Part shown: piece after piece, positions 12,084 through 27,100 of the stretch
Layout: each line of letters opens with the position of its first letter
How positions within the stretch are numbered: the stretch's first letter is position 1
Assembly (NCBI RefSeq): GCF_964340395.1
Contig: NC_135549.1
Span: 22,253,342-22,317,341, forward strand
Source: Glandiceps talaboti
Taxonomy: Eukaryota; Hemichordata; Enteropneusta; Spengelidae
Length of the DNA stretch: 64,000 bases
Direction of reading: 5' to 3'
Notes under the pieces: generated by a model
Seen by the model: only the letters and a program-made list of their open reading frames with translations
Databases searched by the model: none
Told to the model about the DNA's origin: nothing
Program-made: the position numbers and the translations under genes

Positions 12084-13292
12084 AGGTGCACATGATGGTA
12101 AGCCAAGTCAGAAGTTAGCAAGGGAGGTTTCACATGGAATTTTAAACCCTTTAATATATTTAAGATGAGATGAGTACTGTCATATACAAGCTTCTTCTCA
12201 TACAGGAGATGAAAGTACACAAGATTATCACATAAGTATAAAACATAAGACACAACACACAAATTATTTTGGGAAGAGGATTTCTTTTTTTAATTAATAG
12301 ACCTGGGCCAAAAATTAGAATCATTTACTGGGCAAAAATGAGATAATATACTCTTTGAAATAAGTCAAAATGTCTTGGTACAGAACTGAATGTCATCTGA
12401 TTCTTCCACCAACTAAATATGAAATCTTTTGTATAAGTCAGCATGAATTCTTTCACAAAATTACGTAAAATAGGACAAGAAATAACTTGCAAATCTGACT
12501 TTGGCACAAGCTATAAAATCAATCCCCTGGCTAAATAACCCCAGTCCCTCTACTATAATGACATCAAAATTTGTGTGGTTTTTTTTTTTGCCCTGTGGAC
12601 TCACCAAGTATTTCTATCTACCAAACTAGTGATGTAAGGTGTACAGTGCTTCCAGGTGAGCATGGTCTGAGAAATCACCAATCAGCTTAAAAACATACGA
12701 CAAGGTAAACTCTACGTTTGAAATATATTTTTATCCGAGTATGACAATGAGAATGTGATTGTGTGTTTTTTATCAATGTGATATATCCTTTGTTCCATTA
12801 GGCATAGCTTTGTTACAAGCAAGGGACTTACTACGTCCCACACACTTTCCACTTTACAACTCTGTCAGAGTCCAGAGAACATGTTTAGCTGTGATTACGT
12901 AAAATCAATTTGATTGGCAGAGATCGTAGAGTCCCTGATGGGAATCACAGTATCCTAAGAAGTGCAAGAATAACAACGTCAATTAAATGTACACTCTGGT
13001 ACGCTATTTGATGTAAGTCTAATAGATCACTTGGTTTGCATGGATAACATACAAAAAACTAAACAAACCAAGTTTACAAAAATCCATGTAAATAAGACTC
13101 GCTGTGCTAATACTGTGTAGTACACTAAAAAAATGGATATGTTTGACTCGATCACTCGATTCAAAACCATTGTGGAAATATTTTCATACTTTTTAGATCT
13201 TGTAATTCTCCACTGAAGCTTCGGTATCTTACCACTACCATGTGTAACAATTTGTACAATTATCTGTGCATAAAAGGTGGAATAGTGACCCA

Positions 13293-13587
13293 GGGCTTGA
13301 AATTAACTTTTTTCTTTGGTAGTCCTATTGAGTATTGGGCTACTAATTTCAGAAAGTGGTAGCCCAAGGATCATGGTGACCAATAGTCCATTATTCCTGA
13401 ACTGAAAACAGAGTTATTGGAAATATGTCTGTTATTAAAATACTTTTGTTTCTGTAAATCTTCCTTCCTTTAAAACATTTCATAATCAGTGGTAGCCTGA
13501 GTGGGCCACCAGCTGCAAATTATGGTAGCCCCATGACAAGAATTGGTAGTCTGTGGACATGGGACTACTGTTTAATTTCGAGCCCTG
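13293..13587. mobile_element. Element with 16-bp terminal inverted repeats (CAGGGCTYGAAATTAA)
   Basis: Starts CAGGGCTTGAAATTAA and ends TTAATTTCGAGCCCTG, with one mismatch between the ends. The inside repeats GGTAGYCC-type motifs in both orientations. Similar ends occur widely in animal genomes as ancient DNA-transposon remnants; the exact family was not determined, and no clear target duplication is seen. Confidence 0.6.
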
Positions 13588-14569
13588 TAGTCTAATAAAG
13601 GAGAGATCTTGAGATTTGATGCCACAGATAGCACTAGACTAATGGTGAAGATGAGGGGTTTAATTTTTCTCTGCAAGAAATTATCACAATCATATTTTCA
13701 AAATTCTTATGTCGCTGAATGCAACTTGACCAATCAAATGACCAACCAAATACACATATTGATCTTTTCATTGAAGTAATTTCTTACAAAACACCACCTG
13801 AAATTCTGAATATATTAAACTGCACATAATTGCATGAACTTCACTATTGCTACTGCAGTGTCTTGTTGCAGAGGCATGTTATAGGTATCATTCTTCACCA
13901 ATAAAGACTATTTTCAACATCCTTTTTTTTCAAGTTTAATCAAGCACTTTATGTACTTTGGGTTCTATAACTTCAAACACGAGTCTTGTCCTGAAAAAAG
14001 TTACTTGTACCATATATAAACTGAAATGCAGAGAAATGGAATAAAGTCACAGAACTTTACAAAATTTAAGTATCAGTTAGCTGCTCTGTCCTTTCATGTG
14101 ATGAAATATTCCGGAAAAATACATTTTCACATATATTTTAGTATGGTGATATCACTGCAGAAAGGTTGCTGTATCAGTTCCATATATATAATACTATATT
14201 TTCTTTTTAGGAAATAAAACTTGTCTAGCCAGCAAAAAAAACGAGAAGAAAATGTTGGTACAAACTAGCAAAATCACCTTTGGCAGTCTGTCGTTAAACT
14301 AAACACCCATCCCCAAAGGCATAACATAGGTTCATTTTGATATCAGGACATTACAAATTTGATACATATTCTCCACTAATGCTGTAATTTCAATATTACT
14401 ATACCCCTTTGTTTACATAGATCTGGGTATTTACTTTTGATACAAGTATTTATAAATTTCTTCACAGTTTTCTGATCAAGATTGACAAAAAAAACAGGAA
14501 GGAAAGAAAGAAATGAAGTAAAATACAATACATTGAAGTTGAAATAAACTCCTCTTTGTACAGTTGTCT

Positions 14570-14782
14570 TCAATCTTTTGTATCGTTCTTCAATTCTTGA
14601 CCGATTCTATAGCTAACAATTTTCTGCCAATCAATCTTGGTACGTGTGACTGGAAGCTGTCTCCGTAAGGCCTTAAAGGTGGTGTCTGACATTGTTTTGT
14701 AGTTTTCTCCTAGTGCAGTCTGGTAATCCGTTTCCATACTTTCTACTATCTTATAGAAATTCTTTGCAAGAGTTTCTTTATC
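14570..14782 (-). CDS. CAPZA: CAPZA coding exon 8 (terminal)
   Basis: 70 codons plus stop, residues 220-289, following a CATTTCCAG acceptor. It holds [19 protein letters not shown] and [18 protein letters not shown], the C-terminal region that forms the actin-contacting tentacle in CapZ. The tail NDTKD is slightly longer than in vertebrates. Confidence 0.97.
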   Translation of the reverse strand, partial: DKETLAKNFYKIVESMETDYQTALGENYKTMSDTTFKALRRQLPVTRTKIDWQKIVSYRIGQELKNDTKD

Positions 14783-17700
14783 CTGGAAATGATCGAAAAT
14801 ATAATGAGTCATGAGTAAATTTGGACAAACAGACTAAAATTCTTGTTGTTGTTGTTGTTGTTGTTGTTGCATATGGGAACAACAATGAACTTGTCCAACA
14901 ATTAGTACCGAGGAAAATTCAACAAAGTGATTAACTGGTGTAAGGCAAATAAACTTACAATTAACGTTACAAAAACAGATTTTTGCTATTTTCAAAACTG
15001 ACAGAAGAGAAATTAGTGTTATTGATAGTTTACGAATTGATATTGTATCTTTAAAGAGAGTGGGGATGGAAACACAAATGAAAACTACTTGTTGAAACAT
15101 TCTCTAAATTCAATCAAAATGATACTGAAATGGACTTACAGAAAAAGTAACTTTCTCTTTAATCTCTTTACGACTGACAAGTTGTACATTGCCATCTTCA
15201 TAGTAATGGACCTGAGTTTTAAGTAGTCCAGAGATTTCTGCTGAATTTGATGATTGGGTGAATGTAGCTGACCACTGTGAACGCCAACGCCCATTCCTAT
15301 TAACAAAACATATCAATGAAGTCATATTAGTTGAAGGGTTACGCATGGCTGGCTTGACATCTGCAAGTTGGCCAATCAAGCGTTGTTGCTGCCATTTGTT
15401 TTATAAATGGCTAAAGTGCTTGAGCAAGATATGAACCACAATGGTTCCCAAGTCAACCCTGCTGTAGATATACTATGGGACATGGTAGGATAGAGGTTGC
15501 TATGTAACTGCTGAATTCCTTTAGAATGGCTGCAATGGATTGTATGTTCCCTGAGGAGGTGCAGTATAGCCCCCATTGGTGGCTTAAAAGCATTCAAACC
15601 ATAACCTTGCAATCAATTCTAAAATCCTTAGCAATCCCTGTCAGTACAAACATTCATTCATTCAGAATACATACATTTTCCTGACAAATCTCTTGGTATG
15701 TAAGTTTTACAGCTCTGTTGCCTAACCCAAGTTTGAACTCTATTTGACCTATAAATTACCCAATCTTTTTGTATAGTTCTACTAGTATATTACAACATAC
15801 AAATTACAATAGTGAACTGTCTCTTCTGATTATCTGGCACTAGAAGTAACGATTGTGTTGGCTTTTCCCCTTTCATCATCAAGTTAGTGAGAAGAGAAAT
15901 GGGAAGAAAACTACATATTGCATACACACGGTCTTTACCAAACATTAATGACACCATAATTCAACTAAGTCATTGCATACAAATTTACCACATACAAAAT
16001 ACAATACCTGCCATATACTAAAGATAATGCCCACACAAAAGGCCATACCCATCCCTCATACAAAGATGGTACCCACCTAACCATCCACCCCCACACCAAT
16101 CCACCCCCTCATATGTAAGACGTTATCCACAAGTGAAGGACTTTATGGCTCGGTTTTATATTATAGCTAGGATAATGACATACAACCAGCAACAGACATT
16201 TACAAGCAGAACCTGTTACAAACTGGAAAAGTAAACATATGAATTGGATTACTAATACTTGGCACAACATCTATGAAGTACAGAGACATGCATGGTTTGA
16301 TAAGAACATTTTTTAAGGCTTCTTTACATGTACATAAAACGCCAGGGGAACTTGAAATTCATCTGTGAATGTGAGCTATTGATTAAAAGAGGCCATAAAA
16401 CTGATCTTATCAAAACATGACATGTAATACAAGTCACAGTCGTTCCAACATGCTTGTTTGTTGCTGGTTGTAATTCAATTCATTGCCTCTAAATCTATGC
16501 AACTATTACCTAACATAGAGAAACACTATGCAATAAAGTTTAAAACTGTGACCATGATATCAAGTTTAATCCCAATATGTTACTATACTTCATATCACTG
16601 GCAAACACAGATCTCTTAAAATGACATGCATATTCTGAGATTCTCTACTTTACATACATTCTTTTGATGAAGTTTACCTGTATGTGAAAAAACACACACA
16701 AATATAAAACATAACAATGGGATTAAAATACATTACCAGAAGTTGTGAGGTTGGAATTGATGGTCTTCAATACATGCTATCAGTGTTATACTGCCTCCTG
16801 AACTTTTACCATAAACCTGTCGAATGAATAGTACAGATATAATTCAATAATTGCGTATAACAGCATTTATGAAGTCATGAACAAGACTAATGATGATGCA
16901 CACGTTATCATATGCATTTTTGAACAAAGACTAAGTGAACAGGCACACTAAATTTCTAATGCTGTAGTTAGATACTTAATCCATATGGGACAGAGAGGGG
17001 TAGGGAGGGAGGGGGAGGGAGGGAGGGAGGGAGAGAGAGAGTGAGTGAGAGAGAGAGAGAGAGAGACACACACACACACACAGAATGACACAGACAGGAA
17101 GACAGACAGACAGGAATAGGATAGAGGTTTTTTTTTTTTCCATGACACACACACACACACACAGAATGACAGACAGACAGGAAGACAGACAGACAGGAAT
17201 AGGATAGAGGTATTGGTTTTTTTTCCATGGTGAACATCGACTGTTATCCTATTTTTACTACATAAATAATATAATATCATAAGTGGTTTATTTACTCAAA
17301 TACAAATTATTACAAACCATGGTTAAAACGTAACAAAAAGAGAGAAACACAATGGAGACAATGGGGTAGATTACAAATTGGATGACAATGGTTTCATTTG
17401 TGGCTATCTTTGTTTGCTGATAGCTTGGTTTCCATAGCAGTAAGAACAGCAGACCAAGTAAAGTTGGAAATACCAACAAAGATGTAACAACCTAAACAGC
17501 TTATTTCCCTGTGTCATAGTTCATTTTGCTTGATTTCCCAAGCATACCATACATTTCATAGTACGTTCTATTATGTAGAGTTGGACTCACACAGGAGTGT
17601 CAACACATATCGCATCAACAAACACTTCTAAACATGTACTTAACTTGTCATCCCCACGACCCTACATATGACCACACATTATGATACAACGAATTTAACG

Positions 17701-20700
17701 TGCTTCAATCAACTGTATGATTACTACAAGTCATTTTGGGTAAATGTTGCATTGTACAGTGACACACAGCATCACCAGTTATGCAACTAATCTGTATTTA
17801 TACGTTCCCATCACTGTGAAAAACTAGTTAAAGTGACACAAACTGAGTTGATAAGCTTTTTACTCATGTGAAAATAACTACATATACATAAAACCCTGAG
17901 TAAACTATTCTACTATAATGTTAATGTCAATGACGATGTATACCTTCTATGACATCATAATTATTTTCTGGCATTATTAGAACAGTTGATTACATAGCAG
18001 GGATTTCTGCTACATTATTGTAAGTACAAAAAATTTCATTATCAGATCATTCATGGGTTATACCTTGGTATCAGGTTTGAGCTCTGTCAATTGCAAGTGG
18101 TGGTTAAGCATGTTTCAGAAAGTAGAATACTGTGAGTACCCTTTTAATATACAGCAAAGCATGTGCCCCTTTCACTACATCATGTACATGATAAAACAGA
18201 CAATGTCATCTGACACAGTAACATATTTTTTTATCTCTTTCATTACAATGCTGCATAAAAATGCACAATTGTACCAAAAACTATGTAGATTCTGTGAAAA
18301 AGAGACAAGCTCTAGAATTAGATTCACCATTCAACAAAACATATATGTCTGCAACAATACTACCCAGTTCACATCTTGAGCAGAAAAAACTCATTTTTAT
18401 TATAGATGGAAACTAGTTATACTTACTGTTGAAACACCGTGTTTGAAATGACTGCTACAATACACTTTGAAGGCATTGTCCAAAGCCTCTCTCCATGGTT
18501 CTGCTGTCTGATCTATGAGATCATTAGCAGGTTGGGGATCACTAGCTTCTTTCCTTAGGTGATCATAGTAAAATGTACGTTTGGTCCTAGGGTCCAAAAA
18601 ACGGCCAGCACCTAAATCCCCATACTCTGTAATCAGCACCTGAAATTGAAACATGAGAAGACATGGCTTCAGATGCTGTGATGATGTTGCCTGGTCCCCC
18701 AAGATGTATTGTGCACCTCCCCCATGATACAACACAGTGTATTCTGTTCGTACAGAGGATACCTGTGTATGCGCTACTCTGGGGATGGTTGTCACCTGAC
18801 CATACCCTGGGTTGAGCAGTAAAATCCTTTTCTGTCAACAATGGTGATTTGTTAGTTAAAAACACTCACAATTAAGGAGGCCAAATGTCTTTCATGATGA
18901 CAATTATTTCAAATGTAGTAAAAGCAATACAGGTTTGTTCTGACTGAAGTGTTCATTGACATGTTCATATTACAACTCTGTATTGTGTTTACAACACAGG
19001 TTTGTAGTGTTTGAAGTGTTCATATTACAACTCTGTATTAGGTTTACAACACAGGTTTGTAGTGTTTGAAGTGTTCATATTACAACTATGTATTGGGTTT
19101 ACAACACAGGTTTGTAGTGTTTGAAGTGTTCATATTACAACTCTGTATTGGGTTTACAACACAGGTTTGTAGTCTTTGAAGTGTTCATATTACAACTCTG
19201 TATTGGGTTTACAACACAGGTTTGTAGTATTTGAAGTGTTCATATTACAACTCTGTATTGGGTTTACAACACAGGTTTGTAGTGTTTGAAGTGTTCATAT
19301 TACAACTCTGTATTGGGTTTACAACACAGGTTTGTAGTGTTTGAAGTGTTCATATTACAACTCTGTATTGGGTTTACAACACAGGTTTGTAGTGTTTGAA
19401 GTGTTCATATTACAACTCTGTATCAAGTTTACAACACATGTTTGTAGTGTTTGAAGTGTTCAAATTACAACTCTGTATCAAGTTTACAACACAGGTTTGT
19501 AGTGTTTGAAGTGTTCATATTACAACTCTGTATTGGGTTTACAACACAGGTTTGTAGTATTTGAAGTGTTCATATCACAACTCTGTATTGGGTTTACAAC
19601 ACAGGTTTGTAGTATTTGAAGTGTTCATATTACAACTCTGTATCAAGTTTACAACACAGGTTTGTAGTATTTGAAGTGTTCATATTATAACTCTGTATCA
19701 AGTTTACAACACAGGTTTGTAGTATTTGAAGTGTTCAAATTACAACTCTGTATCAAGTTTACAACACAGGTTTGTAGTGTTTGAAGTGTTCATATTATAA
19801 CTCTGTATTGGGTTTACAACACAGGTTTGTAGTGTTTGAAGTGTTCATATTACAACTCTATTGGGTTTACAACATAGGTTTGTAGTGTTTGAAGTGTTCA
19901 TATTATAACTCTGTATTGGGTTTACAACACAGGTTTGTAGTGTTTGAAGTGTTCATATTACAACTCTGTATCAAGTTTACAACACAGGTTTGTAGTGTTT
20001 GAAGTGTTCATATTACAACTCTATTGGGTTTACAACACAGGTTTGTAGTATTTGAAGTGTTCATATTACAACTCTATTGGGTTTACAACACAGGTTTGTA
20101 GTGTTTGAAGTGTTCATATTACAACTCTGTATCAAGTTTACAACACAGGTTTGTAGTGTTTGAAGTGTTCATATTACAACTCTGTATTGGGTTTACAACA
20201 CAGGTTTGTAGTGTTTGAAGTGTTCATATTACAACTCTGTATTGGGTTTACAACACAGGTTTGTAGTGTTTGAAGTGTTCATATTACAACTCTGTATTAG
20301 GTTTACAACACAGGTTTGTAGTGTTTGAAGTGTTCATATTACAACTATGTATTGGGTTTACAACACAGGTTTGTAGTGTTTGAAGTGTTCATATTACAAC
20401 TATGTATTGGGTTTACAACACAGGTTTGTAGTGTTTGAAGTGTTCATATTACAACTCTCTATTGGGTTTACAACACAGGTTTGTAGTGTTTGAAGTGTTC
20501 ATATTACAACTCTATTGGGTTTACAACACAGGTTTGTAGTATTTGAAGTGTTCATATTACAACTCTATTGGGTTTACAACACAGGTTTGTAGTGTTTGAA
20601 GTGTTCATATTACAACTCTGTATTGGGTTTACAACACAGGTTTGTAGTGTTTGAAGTGTTCATATTACAACTCTCTATTGGGTTTACAACACAGGTTTGT

Positions 20701-21148
20701 AGTATTTGAAGTGTTCATATTACAACTCTATTGGGTTTACAACACAGGTTTGTAGTGTTTGAAGTGTTCATATTACAACTCTATTGGGTTTACAACACAG
20801 GTTTGTAGTATGTGAAGTGTTCATATTACAACTCTGTGCACAGAATGATTTCCTTACCTGGTCTTCAGCACCTTCAACTTTGGTTGCTGTGTACTGGTCC
20901 TTGTTATATTGTGAAAATGCACTGTAACATAAGACACAACACCATTGTGAGACAATGACATCTAAGAAACGAATGAAACTTTGTTTATGCGCAAAAATTC
21001 AGACTTCTCCCCAAGACCTACATAGTCATGGAGTCTTAAGTTCCACTGTTAAAGTTCTTGAAAACATGATAATTAATCAACATAACACTATTTAATAATG
21101 CAAATTCTATGGCGTTTCTTTTGCTATTTTTTTAAACCTTTTTTTTTA

Positions 21149-21179
<31 letters not shown>

Positions 21180-24100
21180 TTTGGGGGGGGGGGGGGTTGA
21201 GATGGAGAAGACTGGTGTTTATGACAAACATATTCTAGGACAAATATAGGGAAGTGAATATTGTGTAACTATAATTCCAATTAACATGGCACCATACCCA
21301 CATAACAATTGTACCTGGTAAGGCAATACACTAAACTGATATCAAGCAGTACACATGTCCATTGATTTCACACAGCAATTGATATCCTACATACATAATA
21401 AACACATGCTTGATTCTCCAAATCTCTACAAAGAAATCTTATAAAGCCCTTGTATAATGAGGGTTATGTGTAGTTAGTTGTTGTTTGATTACTACTAGGA
21501 ATATCTGAACACTTGATTAGGACTTACCTGGAAGCCCCTTCTTTGAGGAGATTATCATTATTGATTAACACTCTTACATCTGAAAGTAGCAGTGTCAAAA
21601 TGATCATACATTCACATATAAAAAATATGTCCATAAATTCCAATATAATCTGTAAGATATGCCTCGTCACTCCACCCTCATCGGCCTGCTCTGAAAAGGG
21701 TTGACCGATGTGTGAGGGCGCCCTTTCATGGTGTACCTTACAGACCAATTCCAATAATAGTACTGTAATATTGATGTATCAATGTAAAATATCGTCTAAG
21801 ATTTTTCTACGATTACACCTTGACATGATACAGAAACAGAATGGTACTATAAGTTACAATTTGAAAGAATATCACATCTGATGATCATGCAGGGGTTACA
21901 AAAAAATGGGTCTGTTTTGAACACATCATTGGCTGAATACTGAAGTACATATCTTTCACTAAACTAACCACTAGTTGAACTGATCTTGCATTCAAAATAA
22001 ATGTTGGAGAGAAACCCCAATGCCTATGATTCAACATATAGTGAAGACTGCTGTCAAGATTGTTAATCTTCAAAGCACATAGACATAGCAATCAAAGATA
22101 TTAAACTAACCATTGAAAACTTCATTGAATTCTCCTGGTGGGGCATGCTTTATGAAGTCGGCTGCAATTTGGACCTGTAAGTAAGCATAAATCAACAGAC
22201 TGAAGTTGACAGAATATAATAAAACATATGCAAGGCTGCAGCTAAAAAATGGAATTTGTCATTGGTGTGCTGTATGGCAGAAACAGAGAAATGGAGGTTG
22301 CTGGTAAGAAATGGAATTCACCCTTGGTGCTTTGTTCGGCATGAAGGGAAGAACAAGGAAGTGAAAGAAGGAGGATGCCTTTTTATAGGACTGCACAGAT
22401 TTCACTAGGCTGCTTACACGTAAACGTGATGTAGTACCCTTCACACTAGTCAAGTAGGATATATATGTAAGGTTATATGTAACTTATTTTTATGTTTTCT
22501 TTTATTGATTTATGGTAACTCCTAAATATACAGCTCAATACAAGTTCCGTTATTAATCAATCACTGTCACTCCTCTATTTGCTACTATACGTGTTCACAT
22601 TTGACATTTAGCCATGATGGTTGAACAGAGTTTAGTATTTTGTGGACAGAATGAGCATGTACATGTACAAATGTAATATTTGCTCGTACATCTTTTGGCT
22701 AAAATCATTTCTTCCTGTCTTAGTTACAGTTTAAACCCCAATGTTTGAATCCCATGTAACAATTCTCAATATTTGAAATAGAATATTACTGCCTAGGCAC
22801 ATCATAAAATTACGAACACTCAATGTCTTGGTCAACACCATAACTTTTGCTCCATGTACTTCACATACATTACTATAGATGCACGCGAGAGTAAGTCAAC
22901 CTTCTTGTTCTATTTTGACCATCTAGCATGAGGTTAACAGATAACAAGAATTTAATATGGCCATTCTTTTGTTCATAATCAACTTTTCTATAGTGTTGCC
23001 AGACAACTGCTTGTCATACCCAAGTGTTAATCCTACTATCCTAGACTGATGTTGGCATTTTTAGCATGACAAATTTAACTGTCCATCCTTGAACTGTCAA
23101 TATAATGTTAGTATATCCACAGACACTATATCATGGGTATTTCTAAATATAGTACACCAGTCCACTGACATTACAGGAAAGGACATCAAGAAAGCAAGGA
23201 TGTGGGGCAAAGAACAATGAGAATTCCCTATGGAAAATAATTCATTAACTCTTGCATTATACCACTGCATACTCCAACAATGTGATTAATTATTGATGTG
23301 TATTCTTTCACTTCCATCAGGATTTAAACTGTTTTACATACATATTTTGACCATAATGCAATTCTTGTCGCTTTCCTTGTACATTACATTTTGTATACAT
23401 TGGAAATAGTTCCTTCACTCATGTGAGAACAGGGGTAACTCTACCAAAATTCCTAATATCAGGACGTCAAGCTCTAAATATTATATCCCCCACCCCTCAC
23501 CCTGACTCTTCAACCCACCATTACTACAACGTATTCATAGGTATACTGTGACAAATCTACTCATTTGTGGTACTTAGGTTCATAAGTCCAATACAACGAA
23601 ACATTGTTCTTTACAATTTCTTGCAGCAAGTATTTTTGATTGTTCAGCATTTCCTTGTTTGCTTTACATATCAAGGTTGCAATAAATTATGAAAATGGAA
23701 AATCAACTATCAGGCAAGCTAACACAAACCATATACATATATGTGTGTGTTATTAATGGGATGTGGGTGTTACTACACTAACAGTAGAGTGGCATCTCTG
23801 ACTCTAATAGTGAATATTCTCAAGTGCTAGCACATTCTACCTAATAGTCACTTCTAACTTGATCATATTCTAGTGCATATTTTTGAGGACTTCCAGTGTT
23901 TTTCAGTATCTAATTTAAAGAGTGATTACATCTGCATAGTGAAGTCACTGCTATCATCCAATACTGTGTAATCTACTACATGCAACAACAATAGTTTTAA
24001 TTTGTGTCTATCTTAGTCAGATAGATTGTCTTTCATATTTCCCTGGTAATAGTTTGCAGTCCTTTAGATATCACAAGCCTTTGTTTACTGTTCTGATTTT

Positions 24101-27100
24101 TTACTTGTTTTTACAATTAATCTGGTATTGACAGTGACTTTTAAACTAAATACATATCATTACACTACAGCAGTATATGACCACGGATTTATACCTCAGT
24201 TATTGATCCATGATATGACAATGATCAAAATATAAAATATCTAAGTTGCTAATCTTACTAGTTCAGATTACACTACAACCTTGCAACATTACGGGTACAT
24301 CAAAAGGCCTTCTAAACTCAAACTTGCAATTTTGTTTTTGTTCTGTTTCTGTAAATTACTGGAGCCAAGGTTCTTAACAATTATCTAATGGAAATACTTT
24401 ATACTGTAACATTCATATAACATTTATTGTTTGCTGTGAATCCTGTTTTTCCCCACCTTGTAGTTTTTTGTGTACAAACAAATACCCCCTAGCTAGATAG
24501 AAAGAAGATTAATTATCTGAAATAAATACAAATGTACGGATATCAGCCATGGCACATTCTCCTATAAATTTCCGTTACACAAAAATGAGTAAATTTCGTT
24601 TCTTTTCATTGTATATTTTTTTATTTGTTCTACTGTGCTGTTATTCTGTTTAGATTCATGAGGAAGATCCTCTCTGCATGCAGGATTGAAACACTGGTTG
24701 AGCTTTTAACTAACAAAAGTTTAAAAACAAATCTATTAAATCAGCATTTGTCACCTTGTCAAAACTAAAAATAAAGGATTTATTGACACTATTACCACAT
24801 TGTAACATTATGTCTATTTTACATAAATAGCATGGTATTCCTATAAATACAGTATATGTTTCACTTTCATGTACCTCAAATTACAGTAGCAAGCGAAAAG
24901 TATAGAGTGACCCAAACATCTGCACTGTATGGTCTAATCTAGTATACTACATTTTACCACCGCTTGGAAGGACAATTAGATATTATTCCCTGATGTTTTT
25001 CTTCGTTCAGCCAAGGAAAATACAAGTGACCTAAGGGACCTTGTCAGTATGAGTTGCTAGACCACAGATGAGTAGTGACAAACCCTTAGGTTACGAGTAT
25101 TTTCCAGCTGAAAGAAGAGAAATATTGGGAAATAATATAATTATAACTCCTCCAGCAAAAATCAGGAAAAAATAATGACGATTTGGAACATTTTGAGTTA
25201 CATTTTGAGCACTGCAGAACCAGTGATGTAGACACATGTCGTGACATAAAACATCCAGGGTATATCCATATTTTCTGTTAAATGACAACATCTTGGCTTG
25301 TGCATTGTACATGTAATAAAAAATTGTATAGTATCGTACACACACTACAAAGAAAGCTGTCACATGCTCTGAACAGCCATCATGACAGCATTGTCTAATG
25401 GACAAAACATCAAATCCTGCCATTCTATTTAGAGATTAGACAAAACATGAATACACCCAAAGTAGGAAGTACACTGCAGATATTTGTGTGAGTATACGTA
25501 TGTATGTACAGTGACTACATATTGAAGAATCCTACCAAGGACAGACATCAGCTGACTCAGACATTTTTGATAAATCAAATTCATTCTTTTTTCAAACTAG
25601 TAAAACTTCCTCTGATTCCCCATATTGATCACATATTTTGGAAAGCATTTATTCTTAGTCATTCTGTTGACAGTAATGCTGTCCCTCAATTCTTCATTCT
25701 GAAAAGCTACATGTATCTTCACAATACTACCATTGGGATGAAACTTAGAGTTACAGACTTAATTCTTTACAGTCATACAACAAAGATATACATACATGTG
25801 TCTTATGACCCTGTATTGCATGATTTTTTTACCACAGGTGCCTTGCATGAGAGGTTTGTTTCCAATTTCAATGTTGGTATATCACCTAAATGAACAAATA
25901 CAGATTACTGTATTATGATTGATGACATGAGAGGGCTTTTACCTCATTATCACTGTAATAAGTCACCCAGTAATTGTTTGATTTAACAATTTAAATAACT
26001 AAAAATATATTTACACTGAGATCTAATTTTTACATTCCTTGTATTAATACATGAAGCATAGCATGAATGACCCAACTGGAAGTTTGTTTTCAACTGACTG
26101 TTACTTTCAGTATGGATTCAAAGTATTTGAAGCAGCAAGCCGTCTACATTGTACCTTTATATTTGTCTTAATTTAAACATTTCTAGAAAATGCAATGATC
26201 AAAATAATCCTGTACAAATCAACTATGTTCTTCAGCTCTACACAACACTTCCAACCCATATTTTACTAACAGAGGTCTCAGTTCCTAGACACTATCCTTT
26301 GCAACACTTGTTATTGGTCCAAATGCAAGCCCTACTGAGGGAAGCATGTGACTCATAGAAAGTTGTAAGCATTCGGTGATATACATACCATCATCGTCAT
26401 CGGAAACAAACCTCTAATACCACACATCTATGATTTTTACATAACTACAAAGTGAGCTGTTAAAATGTCAAACTCTCCCAAACTATGAAATATTACAATT
26501 TACAGGCTTGACTTCAAAGACTTAACCTAAATGTGCCCTTTTTCATCAGTTCACAAGCTTGTTTACCTATTCTGAAATTGGTATAATCCATACAAGGCTG
26601 GCAGGTGCAAACTTACAAAAGTTATAATCACTCAGTGACACAAGTTTCAAATGGCTTGTAAGTTGTAGTTGTACTTGATAAGGAATTCTTTCAGCACATT
26701 CTCACAAGCCAGAGTTAGTGGGAGGCTTGTAAAGAACGTTGCCGTAAAACAGGTCGTGGTTTGCGAAGATCTTTCAGCACTACCCCAACCAATTGGAATA
26801 TCAAAATTTACTTGAATACAATAAGTGGCACTGTACTCATTGGTTGATTTAAAAGGTGTCACTGTCATTAACACATGGCAAACATGTTATGAATCACATG
26901 ATTCCTTCAGTAATGTATAAATCTGAATGTGAATTATCAGCAGACTAATGGCTTTGGCTGCTGCTTAATATGAACTCAATCAGTTGATATTCAAAATTCC
27001 TAAGGGAAGTGGTTACACAGTACATGTACTGTACTGAACCGGTCACCTGAGATCGAACACTCAGGACTTTTTTGGGGGGTTTTACCACTGTACTCATTGT

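Larger units (their letters stand above)
9400..14569. other. Intergenic region downstream of CAPZA
   Basis: It holds the 9.5-kb hairpin, the GGT microsatellite, one family A MITE and the 13.3-kb element. The rest shows no supported gene. Part of it next to 14,569 will be CAPZA 3' untranslated sequence, but I could not fix its end. Confidence 0.5.

Noticed and set aside
16948-17280. ORFs rich in Ser, Leu, Pro, Cys and Val on the minus strand
   Set aside because: They come from GA/CA microsatellites inside CAPZA intron 5.
18940-20838. Regular repeats resembling a CRISPR array
   Set aside because: Units are contiguous 53-55 bp tandem copies with no unique spacers, lie in a eukaryotic intron, and have no cas genes nearby.
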